Of a DNA stretch of 64,000 bases, positions 40,083-52,000 are shown in pieces. How positions within the stretch are numbered: position 1 is the stretch's first letter; every line of letters begins with the position of its first letter. The translations under genes and the position numbers were made by a program. The notes under the pieces were generated by a model. It was not told the origin of the DNA. It ran no database searches and saw only the letters and a program-made list of their open reading frames with translations. The DNA lies in assembly GCA_029204225.1 (NCBI GenBank), contig CM055111.1, positions 14,877,861-14,941,860 of the forward strand, written 5' to 3'. Source of the stretch: Diphasiastrum complanatum. Lineage: Eukaryota > Streptophyta > Lycopodiopsida > Lycopodiales > Lycopodiaceae.

Positions 40083-43000
40083 ACAGGTAGATACACAGAC
40101 ACTCCCAGATTGCAGCGGATATGTCAGCTCTGTTCTCTTCAGGAGGTGGAAGATGAGTTTCATTTCATCTTTCGCTGCCCAGTATACTATGAGATTAGAG
40201 GACGATACCATTGTTTATACCGAGATATTCCCCTCACGTTGAGCTCCTTCCTCGAGTATCCAGACGCTAGATGTGTGGGTCTTCTTTTGAGAGAGATGTA
40301 TATTTTACGAGCTTCACTTCTACCTACGCTCTCAGATATGGATTCCAGTCAGGCTCACATTACTCAGTTCTTCCAGAAGCGAGACAGAGTGGATATTTTG
40401 GTTGCGGATTTTGACGTCCCCGTCCGAAGATCGAAGACACAAAGAGTTTCGGCTCGATCCAGTGCTACTAGATCTTCATACGCCTCCCACCAGCCTACAT
40501 CACGACCCACTACTACCATCACTCATTACTTTCGGCTTGCTCGTAGCTAGTTTCCTCCGCGGAGCAGGTGGTTAAGCTCTTGCTTTGTACCCTCACCAGC
40601 TGGTGGTCAAGCTTGGATACTTTTTCTCTTAGAGACAGAGAGATCGATATTTTAGTTTTAGTTTTACTGTCTTTTCATTGGTAAATAAGTCCTTATGCGG
40701 ACAATGCTTCTCACATTTTGTACTCTCTTTTGTCTTATGTGCCCCTGGGCACCAAAAGACGTTAATAATAATTCTAATTCTAATTCTAATTCTCTCTCTC
40801 TTACTACGAGAGATGCTTACGTTGAGAGCCTCTTTGATACCTTCGGAGGATACTACTGATTATGGCCAGCCTCTTATCACTAGCTTCTTTCAGAAGCGTG
40901 AGCACGATGATCTATCAGATGATGAGGCAGTCATACCGGTGAGGGCGAAGGCCCAGCGCACTCAGCCACCACCTCATGCCCGATCTACACGAGCCTCCAG
41001 AGCTACCAGAGCTCCTCGACACCAGCCACGGATCACAGCTTCTATGGGTATCAGACGTTTTTTCCAAGATTGATATTTTATTCTTCCTTACTTTCTCAGC
41101 AGAGCAGGTAGTTAAGCTCTTGCACATGTACCCACTTTAGAGCTGAAGGTTAAGCTCTTATATGTTTTTTTTTTTTATGACTAGGTTTTTATGTTGTCCC
41201 CGACATGGACAGTGTTCCTACGAGATATGTACTTATTTCTTCTATCTTATGTGCCCTTGGGCACCCAACAGACATTAATATAATTTCTTCTTCTTCTTCT
41301 TCTTCTCTCCCCCCCCCCCCTTGTCATGTTTCAATTACTTCCTAATAACAACTGGTTTTAAAATTGGTAGTGGAAAAAGAGGGACTTACCTTTTCCATTT
41401 ATGTTTTCTAATCATGTCTCTGGTAATACATTTCTAGTGGAAAGTATGCACATGTGTGATCGATCATATAATTCGACATTGAGATGGCTTAGAAATAGTA
41501 TGAAGCTAAGTGAGGCAGTTCAGAAAACCCAGTGAATGGAAAACATGTATTAGGAAATTAAGGGCCACAAAAGCCATTCAGAATGGTTTATATCTAGCTA
41601 AGGATCAAACGTGTCACGAGAAAAGCTCCTAACAAAATTCAGACATAAAAAACAAATACTATGCTTTCCACTCAAGTTAGAATGTTTGGATACTATGCGA
41701 TAACCCTCATTGAAATAGTTGCACAATTATAGACTGTTGCCTTGAGTTAACCAATTGCTTCAGAACTGTTGTGAATAGCAATCCCAAAGAGCTAGCATAA
41801 GTTTTTATTTCTATACTAGCAGATTAGGTTTACAACATTGCTGAATCTCTAAGTTGGTGCCAAACCCCAAAGGCTCGGTTATTTTTCTTGTGCAAAACAA
41901 AGCATTACATTTCACATCCATCTTGTAATCAATTATCCACTTTCAAAAAGTGCACTGGTCGCCAGTTTGAACAGGAATAACATAAGCCAAGAATTGAAAC
42001 CTCTCATTGCAATGAAAACATGTGAAAGCAAAGATAATGCAAATTAGCTTGAATCAACTAGACCTCAGTAAAATCTCCAGAAGTGAAAGGAACTGAGCCA
42101 GGAGGTGAACTTTTGGGGCTCCTCATATTGCGGCCAATGCGACCAAACTTGGAACTATTGTCATGCCTGAGGCTCCTGTCTCGTTGGTAGCGACTCTTAG
42201 AACCCTGCTATCAGAAAGCAATCAATCTGAGGTGCCCTCTTCTACCTTCAACGGCATCTTCGAGCTCAAAGCAATGTTAAAAATTTGTGAGCATTCTTAG
42301 CATTCCAATATATGCCTGAATCTTTTAAACACTCCAAGTCACATTATCCATAAACAAAGAAGTGTCTGGGAACACAATGTGGTACACGTGGCTGTTGACA
42401 TTATAACCATCAAAAATGGCCACTGGAAAATGCAAGCTTGATCCTGATAGAACCAAAATTATTTACAAGAACAAGGCTTATTTTACAAATAAACGTCTTC
42501 AGCAGATTAACTGTTTCCACAGAAAATATAAATACTGTATGCATGATCTTGATGTTTCCATTTATAAATGATGTGAGAATTCAGAGATTTTTGCAGGCTT
42601 TCTTGAGAGTTTTTAAAAGTGCTGGAGGATGCAAAATCCCAAGATGAGTGCATCATCATGTCCTAAGTAAGTTCAAGTTTACCAGGTGGAGATCCTACTA
42701 CTCCATGAATAGCTGGTTGAATTATAATGTGTCAAAATCTTTCTACCTTTCAAGAGTGATTTTCTAGCCATCACCAGCTTGACAAGAGAAGATCAGGGGC
42801 ATAAATGATGCATTTGAATCACTTTGCTCGGTTTAACAAGCTAAATTTATACAGAATTTAATAACCTACTCAAAACCAAATAAACCTTGACTCTACACGA
42901 GGGCATAGAGGAGAGTGATTAGCCTAAAGTGGATTACTACTTTTATTGCTCGAAGACAGCTGTTTTAAAGGAAGATGGACAGGCTGAGTAAGGAACTGTA

Positions 43001-46000
43001 TGAGGTGAAATTAAGGAGAAAACTCTTGCAAGTAATCACAGAGAGTTCCTGGACAGCTACAACAACGTGAGAAGGCAAGGCCATCCTTCAGCCATCCCAG
43101 CAAGGAAAAATATTAGGTGAAATGCTTGTGTTTCCAGCCTAATTTTGCAGCATCATTTGCAGATCTGATTCAGCCAATTGGAGAAAGAAAACACTCTTCC
43201 TACTGCAGTGAATTCTCGGCCTTTATTGAAATAGCAAAGCCGCCAGAAAAAGCCAACATTAATCATCTGAATTTGAGAGCTCTCTTGAAAGTTGTTAAGT
43301 ATGAATACTGATCATTTTTTAATCATTGATTGAAAGATCTATGAGGACCAGAATGAACAGTAATAGTGAAATCTTACTATAAGTAATGAAATCCTAGCCA
43401 GTAATTGAGCTTTCAAGCAAGCCATATTGGTCTATTTTATCAATCTTAGAACACATCCATTCTGGGCAATTCATTGGAGACAATCACACCAAGTTCAAGG
43501 TCACTAGCAAGGCTAGAATAAAGGGAAGTACGAATCAAGTCAATGAAAGGATCTTGGAACTTGCTTCGCACATGAGCCAAGTGTTTTGCAGGTGTTTAAA
43601 CTAGTTGTGAATATTTTGTACATGTATTGAGCTTTGTACAAGTTAATTTATACATACACCAGTTGAAAGTTACAGGAAATCACAAATATCTGGAGTTAGT
43701 TCCATTGCATGTAGTGAGATCAGTGTCCCTCATCGTCCATCTATTGCACTGAAGGGACACTGATCAAGTTACTCTCCTACATATTGTCTTTGATGAAAAG
43801 TGCATATCTTGTTAAGAAAAATGCATGAGAGACATGACATCTCTTTGAAATTGTCTACGTAGATCTCACTTTGTCATCAAGAATTTGTACCCACTTATGT
43901 ATCATCATTTGATTTGTTCAGTCATTTGTCATATCATACAATCATGATATCTCTTTGTTTGTGCACATCTTTGTCTGTTGCAGTTAAGAGGGAAGTTCAG
44001 AGCCTGCATGGGTTGTCTAACCAAGTGTGTCAATCATAGCATCATAAAAACACAATAATTTTGTGATTGTGGAAGCAAGCTGGCAACTATTACATTTGGT
44101 TTTACGCAATTGACTTTGAGGATATATATCTTTTACCATTGTCGCTAAATGGTATCCAATCCTAGTGATGGCTCACAAGTAAGGTGGGGAAGTCAATATC
44201 AAAATAGACATAGTTGATGTTGTCAATCGAGGCATAGCTCAGCTGTAAGGTGACGTCTTTTTGTTGTAAGGTGAGGTCCTTCGATTATTCTCTTATCTGA
44301 TGAAAAGTTAGTCGTTGTGGAGTATTCATTGGATGATATGTTTCTAGCTAATGAGATCAAGGAAAGGTTTGAGAGATTACCACAGTTAAGAAACAAATGT
44401 TACTAGCTCTAAAAGACCTTGAAGAAATGATTGCTTCTTTAAATGCTTTTGTATCTTTCGAATTTGTTGATCAAACTGTGGATGAAGATTGTCATTTCGA
44501 GTCCCATGGAGGGTGCCAAAATTTGGATAATAGCAAGGATGAACCTAGAATCAATACCATTAGGAATGCAATTGCATGTGATGTTGCACCTAATCTTGTA
44601 CTTGTAATTGATATCAAATTTGGTACTCTGGATGACATTTCACTTTGTTAGTGGATAAAGGCTGCATAGAAATGGAAATGGACAGGAATACGTGAGTAGC
44701 TCATAGATGCCCGTTCTGAAACAACAGAATGTGTTTCAAAACGGCGTTCCAAATGCATTCCATTTCAGAATGTGACCCAAAAAAAAAAGTTTGGAAATGC
44801 GTTTTCTTAAATAAACACACACACACACATATACAAGACCCTCGAATGGTCCAGTAGCTACCGAATTGTCAAATGTCTACAAGCACTGAAACGGACTATC
44901 AAACAACGAGTTGTCGAGTGATTCAAATTATCGGATTCGAAACTAGGCAGTTGTGAATTGTAAAAAGTCATGATCAGCCGTAGGCAACGTAAGAAGAGTT
45001 AACATGTGGTTAGCTGATAGTTTAATGTAAGCCTCTCTTGTAATGATTAGCTAAACTATCTTTAAATTCCCTTTGGCGGAATATATGTATGAGAACAGAA
45101 ATCAGATAGAGTATAGAAAAACAATGCGAGAAAATAGAAAGAGAGAAAAGAGTAAGAGGAGCGTCAAGCCACTATTGGCATTGCACTACCAACTCACTCT
45201 AAGGAAAAGAAATATAAAAGATGTTTTGTTCTTCCACCAATGTTTTGCGTTGTATGCATTTAATTGATTGTTGTATTGTCTGTGATTTGTATTAGCTCAT
45301 CTAGATCCTGCAATTGCACACATCCCACAATATGCTTCCGACAATTTTCCCAGCACTAGCTTGTGTGTGAATGATTAATTAAATGTATGATTTGGTTTTT
45401 CATGTGATGTAATGATGGACTAATGTGAAAAAAGGATTTCTCTTCTCCTACTACCTAGTCCTATTTCTATTCTTGTTCCTAGATTCCTGTTTCTAAGGTC
45501 CTAAGTTCTTGATCCTATTCCTAAATTGATGTTCCTACGTTCTTTTCTAAGTTCCTAAGTAGAAAAAAAAGGGTTTCTATTCTTGTTCTTGTTCCTATAC
45601 CTGATTTCATAAGTTCCTAAGGTACCTAAGGAGCATTAACTTGACAAAATATACTAGAGCTCTTTATAAAACTAGTACTATGGGACGATGTATTCAAATA
45701 TTGAAACAATAATTTGTATCTCAACAAATGTTGTAGATGGAAATGCAGAATATCTTTATTAATAATAATGAAAGTTTTTTAGGAACCATTCCCATTCCCA
45801 AGTTCCTAAGTTCGTGCATAAAAAAGGGTTTTTTTTCTTTTTCTTGTTCCTGAGCTCATAAGCTCCTAAGGTACCTAAGGAAATGCAATTGCTCCTTTGG
45901 TACCCTTTTTTGTGAACCCTTACTTGATAGACCAAGTTCTAGTGCACGCAAACCACTTAGTACAATGCATTTCAATTTTTAGTGGAAAAAAAGCAAGATT

Positions 46001-49000
46001 TATCTCTTTCTCTTTGTTAAGGAATCATTCCTGAACTTAGGAATGGTTCCTAAAACTGATTTCTTAGAATGGGTATATATGATCCAGATTAAATCATAGT
46101 TGCATTGCGTTTCTAGAAATGCGTTCAGAAATGCGTCTTTGAATCGCGTTTCTGAGAAAAAAAATTTTTTTTTTTTTTGGGAAGGGGGAGGCGGGGGGGG
46201 GGGGGGGGGAGCGCAATATGGGATCAAACTAAAGTATTTATTAAGGGCTGTTCATTTATGTAGGTTGCCGAAAGTTTCGGGTACAATGTGGTCCGGTGTG
46301 GGTGCAACAATGCCTGTAAGATTCTGTCAAGGTTGAAAGTCAGAGTGGCTTGTCGTGTTACTTGTGATATCGTTTCTGTCAATTCATTTAGAGCTACTAT
46401 CGGGTCCAATGAGGCCTATTATGCCATGCCAATTTGCTTGAACTTCCAGAGCACTCTCATTCCTACCATTCTCAGGTTCAGCTACAACACAACTGACCTC
46501 GAAATCAAGTTCAAAATTTAGCTCATTGGAAGCTAGACTTTATGACAAGACCATAACGGAGAAGCCCATTGAGTTGATTGCTCATCAACCTTTGATGCAG
46601 GATCATCGTCAAACACGACGTGGCTATTCAATCACAAGCTGTCATGACTCAATCAAATGTTGACAACATTGATTGTGTTAAATAGGGATAATTGATGGGT
46701 CCTCGGTTGGTAACTTTTACTGATAGAGATATGAGTTTCTTTGAGGGAGAACTAGGAAAAGCACAGTTTAGTATAACCTACAAAAGCAATGCAATATAAA
46801 AAATATCTATACAAGAATGCTCTAAAGACCAAGAAAATTATATATGTTCATCAAATTAAAATATATATCCACATTTATAGATTTATATGAAATTAGGAAC
46901 GTCAACTTTCAGATGGGTGCTAAAAATGAAACATTCAAAAAAAAAAACATCATATATAGTAATAAAATTGTAGAACAGATTTGTAAAGAAAAGCATTCTT
47001 ATATGTGACCTAACACGCTTGCCCACTACAATCCAAAGGAACATACCTGGAGTATACTTCCTAGCTTTTTAAGTCCCTTAGCTCTCGCTGTAAGTATTTC
47101 TTTTCCAACGGTATTATCATTTAGCACCTGAAAGTATAACAACGCATGAGAATTTCCTTAACATGTGAAAATGTGAAATGAAAAGCTACAAGTTCTTCAT
47201 TAAGACCTACAAAATATTCACTCTCAAGTTTATCTATAGTGGCATACCACACTATATAACAATTGGATGATAGCATGAGGTGCTACAAAATGAAAGATCC
47301 ATAAGTAGGCAAGATTTTTCTTCATTGCACAAAACTCCAATGAAACTAAAAATCAAGAATGTCCTCTTAAAGGTTTTGATTGTTTTCATGGTTCCTATAC
47401 CATGTTGGGTAGAGCTTCATTCTTGACGCATTTGTAGTAGCTATGGTTTCCTTACTGAATGATACTAAGAGATCTACAACCAACAATATATAATGAATGC
47501 TCCACTCAAATACTAGAACCCGATTAGCGATGCATCTTTATCTTGGAAATGGTTTTGAAAGCCTCACTCCCTAAGACCATCAGACAACAAGAGTAATGGA
47601 GCAACAAATAGAAGTATGAAAGAATGGCAGAGTTACACACGGCATAGCTCTTTTCATAGAGAATCGTACAGAAAGTAGAACAAGGTAGTACAGTTTCATG
47701 ATTAATCCCCAACAAAGAGATTAAGAACAATCAACAACGATATGGGTTGCAAGCCCACTAACAAATGAGCATTGCCTTTGATTTCTCCCTCGAGTTGAGC
47801 TTCATTCTTGACACCATTCATAACAGGTTTTTCTATTGAACAATACTAAAAAAATGTCCAACAATGTACAATAAATGCTCCATTTGAACACATGAAACCT
47901 ATTTGCGATGCCTCTTTTTCTTGGAAATTTATAATAGTTTAAAGACCTAAGTCCCTAAGCCCACCACCTAACAAGAGCAACAAACAGAAGTCAATAAGGA
48001 GAATGGTAGAATGAATGAGGAATACAGCCTTTTGTCACAGTGCCAAATTATCAACAATTATCCCATTCACACGCCTATTATCTCAATTAAGAATACATTC
48101 CATAAATAATTGTACAAAAGGGTAGAACAAAATAGTACAATAACAATTAGTCATTAATCTCCAGCAAAGATATTAAGAGCAATAAGCAATGAATTGGTTT
48201 GTCAGTCTTATAACAAATAATAATATTTCATGACCTTCATGAGAGCTTTCCAATGGACTGGCCCTAGATTCGATAGAAATTGGCTGAGAGAGGTGATCGA
48301 GTATGCAAGGTCGGGTCGAGTGCAGAGCATAGCATACATTAATGAACCGATGATGGAGTGAAACAGATACTGCTTCATTTCCTCTTCCTCTACCTCGGTT
48401 TGCGGACATTGCTGCTTTGACAGCTTCAGACCAGGGTCGAGTGGGAAGTAGCTTGATTTGCAATTGGTCATTTCGTATTTTTTCAGCACATTAGTGAGAT
48501 ATCGTTGTTGACTGATGAAAATCTATCTACTGGGTCGATCTCAATAGATCTGGATTCCAAGACATGGACCCATATCAGTCATCTTGTACTCCTTGCTAGC
48601 ATGCATTTCGTATCCTTCGATAGATTTAGATTGTTACCAAAAAGTAACGTATCATCTACATAAAGAGTGATGATTATGAAGGAAGTATAAATAGACTTGA
48701 AGTAAACAATCGAGTTTGTCGAATTTGGAATAAAACCATTCTCGATTAGAAATGCATTGATCTTTTGAAACCAGGCTCTTGGTGACTATTTCAAACCATA
48801 GACTAGGTGCTCTTTACCCTTCATCGATCCCTCAAACTGCGACATATAGATTTCCTCTTCGATAGTCCCGTTGAGAAAGGCAGTTTGGACATCCATTTGG
48901 CAGACTTCGAGATCGGCTGCAACTACATAGGAGAGTAGAAGTCGAATCGAAGTATGCTTGACGACAGGACTGAAGGTCTCCGAATAATCCAGATCTGGAA

Positions 49001-52000
49001 TCTGGGAGAAGCCTTTGGCAACAAGCCTGGCCTTGTATCGATTTAATCTTCCTTCAGCATCATACTTCGCTTTGAATATCCATTTGCATGGAATCGGGTT
49101 TCGATCCTTTGGCAGCTCAGTAACAGTCCATGTTTGATTCTCGATAATAGTGATGGATCGATTTTGTAGATAGGCAATTGTAGTAACAACTTATGCCCAA
49201 AAATTCTTTGGAAGAGAGACATGGGCCAGCATGCTCTTGGCAAATTCGATGAGTGTCCGATTCTTCCTCTCAGCTACACCATTGGACTGAGGTGAGTAGC
49301 TGGTTGTGTATTGTTGATGTATTCCATTGGCCTTGCAGAAGTCCTTGAATTCGGTCGAGATGAACTCTCCCCCTCCATCAGTGCGTAGAACTTTGATCTT
49401 TCTCTGGGTCTGGTTTTCAGCATATGCCTTGAGCTATTTGAATAACTTGATGTGAAAATACTGTACTTTAGGACCATAAATGGATCTACAAAAGATCCAC
49501 AAGAGTGATTGGATGCTTGCTTAACAATCTATCAAAAAACTAGACACAAAAAAGTTGATCTAGATTGACAATTTGACCAATAACAAGCATTAACAATCAA
49601 AAGCATTGATCAACATTGAAATCCGAGCCCACACATGTGTACTACAGGCTGTAGTACGGCCTTAAAGTTGAGAAACAAGTAGAAATTGATTTGGTTGCAT
49701 CTGGATCACAAAAACTCAATGTACATAGTGAACTAGTTTGAGATTGCCAATGAGCTCCAAAATATTCTATCTTCTCTGTCATGCCCGTGACTGGTCTCGG
49801 GTAGCGTATCCACGCTAGGGACCGATAGACCAACAACCCGTAAGTTAATTGTGACTATAAGGGAATTGGGGCCCTTATGTGTACATGGTCATAATTAATG
49901 GTTGTAGGCCTAAACACTTGATGGTGGATTTGTATGGGTCTATCAGTGAGTCATTGGGGAACTGGATGACGTGGCCCAGATAGGCTGTAGAGGTGTCCAG
50001 TGAGGTGTCACAGTGCACTACTAGTGGTGCATGGGCCTCGGAGGGTATAAGTATACCTATTGGGCTCTCACTAGTGTGTGCTTGAAAGCACGACCGGTGG
50101 CAGGATGCTGCTAGTGTGATGCCTCATTCCACTCTGAGTGATTGATCCATAGCTTGGGGGCTAGATCCATTCGATCTAGGTTTGGTTGGGTTGGTTTGTC
50201 CACAGAAAGATGATGGAGACTCAGACACCGTGCCAAAGGAGGTCATTGAAGAGCAAAGTTGTTATGTCCGTGGCCAGTAAGTAGGATTCAGTACACTCCT
50301 AGTCTTCAATACACGGTACTCCAGTGAAACAAGCTGTTAGTTATGCCACATCATACTGGACGTGACCCAAAAGTAACTAATATCCTTGCGAGGCCCAGAA
50401 CACACTAAATGGAGTTTAGACAAGGTATGAGACAGTGTATGCATGTGTAGAGTTATCAATAGCAATTCTATGAATAGTTGGTCTATGCATAAGACTCTAT
50501 TCCAGGTGAATCTATGTATAGGGAACTTAGGGCTATGCACGGCTAAGTGCCCAGAGGATGCTTTTGGCTCTATATAATGGGTCCAAACTCGCCCTACTCC
50601 TCATCATGGTTCTTGATTCATTGCCAGGCTCTCACTCTACATTCATCTTTCTTGTTCCTTGGCTTGGGGGTGAGGCTTCTACAGATTGATTGGATGCTTC
50701 TACTTGGTTGGGTGGTTTCTTCATAGTGTGTTATCCTTTGTGTTTGGGATTTGTAAGCAGCATCTAAGGAGCTTGTTTTATAGTGGTATCAAAGCAAGGC
50801 TTACAAGTTTAAGGAGCTTCCCTTATAGTGGTATCAAGCTTCCCTTATAGTGGTATCCTTATAGTGCTTGATACCACTATAAGGGAAACTCCCTAAGATC
50901 CTACTTACAAGATAAACACAATGGAAAACACACAATGGAGAAACCACCCAACCAAGTAAAAGCATCTAATCAAACTTTAGAAGCTTCACCACCAAGCCAA
51001 GGAATGGGAGGCATGATCAGGTTCCCTTGTGTTGCTTGTGTGTGGCATGCTTAGAATAGGATCCTTGGATTGAGGACTTTATATTGGTATCAGAGCCTTC
51101 ATGGAGGAAGAACCTGTGGTATAGGACGCAGGCGATTCCAAAATGAAGATCTGAAACTAACTGGATCAGTTGACCGTAGTAAGGCCGTAAATCTTAGTGA
51201 TGCCAAAAACTATCGGTCATAAAACGGGTGTTTTGTCGGAAATTTGAGATATTGGTCATGACTTCTTTTTTGGATATCTCAAATTTACAAAACCGGAAAC
51301 CCAACAAGCTATTTCTTTGTAAAAGATATATTGGTGAATTTCTTAAACCTTAATTAACCAGTTTTCTTGTGATTCCTTGGAAGGTAATTATTACCCATTG
51401 ACCATGGACAATGTCACAGAAATGGTTAATGAAACCGTTTTCTAAAATTGTTTTCTCTACTTAAAAATTCAAATAATCCTTTTCTGATTTACGGGTCAAT
51501 TCTCAAGCTTGGTAATACAGAAAATCTTTTGTTAAGTCACTGTGTTGGGACATCATTGATGGTTGCTAACAATGATGCAACTTTTCTTTGGCTTTCAAGA
51601 ATTTCTTGGATCTCTTCTTTGACTCTTCTCCTGGGCAAATCTCGAATGATCTGCATGCTGTTCCTTGCTGGCAACAATCAACTTGATCTTAGTTCGGACT
51701 GAGATCTGTGGGTTGATGCAAGGAAGGAGATTCATGTTTATAATATATTCTTTTGAGTGAATCTCCGGTTGAGATTTTGGATGTGAAATAGCACTCTTTG
51801 AGAAATATTCTCTCTTAGAGGATAACCAAGTTACAAGATTCTCGGTTATGAAAGTCTTGTGTATAGATCAGGAGTTATCTGTAGAGATATGAATCTTTGT
51901 GGGATCATTAAAACCTTTTGTACAAACTTCTAATCATGTGGATCTACAAAGTATTCCCTGAACTAAGTTTATTTGCATGCATAAACTAGTTGTTGGTACA

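Larger units (their letters stand above)
21809..42063 (-). other. 20.3-kb intron of the DnaJ-X gene
   Basis: The interval between the two most 3' exons is filled with transposons that are listed separately. Stretches without any call include 21809-23670, 25550-26165 and 27750-29180, where I see only AT-rich DNA with no gene or clear repeat. The boundaries are GAG|GTCTAG (donor, plus-strand 42063) and AAACAG|GG (acceptor, 21809). Confidence 0.55.
42205..47046 (-). other. 4.8-kb intron of the DnaJ-X gene
   Basis: No transposon protein was recognised. Short open frames at 43117-43311, 44397-44651 and 45073-45267 match nothing known. Two clusters of palindromic GTTTC/GAAAC words (44708, 46098), a CA run at 44816-44829, repeated TTCCTAAGTTCCTA-type words at 45450-45880, and an A/T/G homopolymer patch at 46148-46211 are the visible structure. 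Confidence 0.55.

Noticed and set aside
44397-44651. 84-residue frame with ordinary composition ([16 protein letters not shown])
   Set aside because: It lies antisense within an intron of the DnaJ-X gene and no family was recognised; it may be a decayed transposon piece.
47524-47730. 68-residue minus-strand frame close to a DnaJ-X exon
   Set aside because: It does not match the family, and the verified exon is 47047-47127; the frame lies inside the intron.
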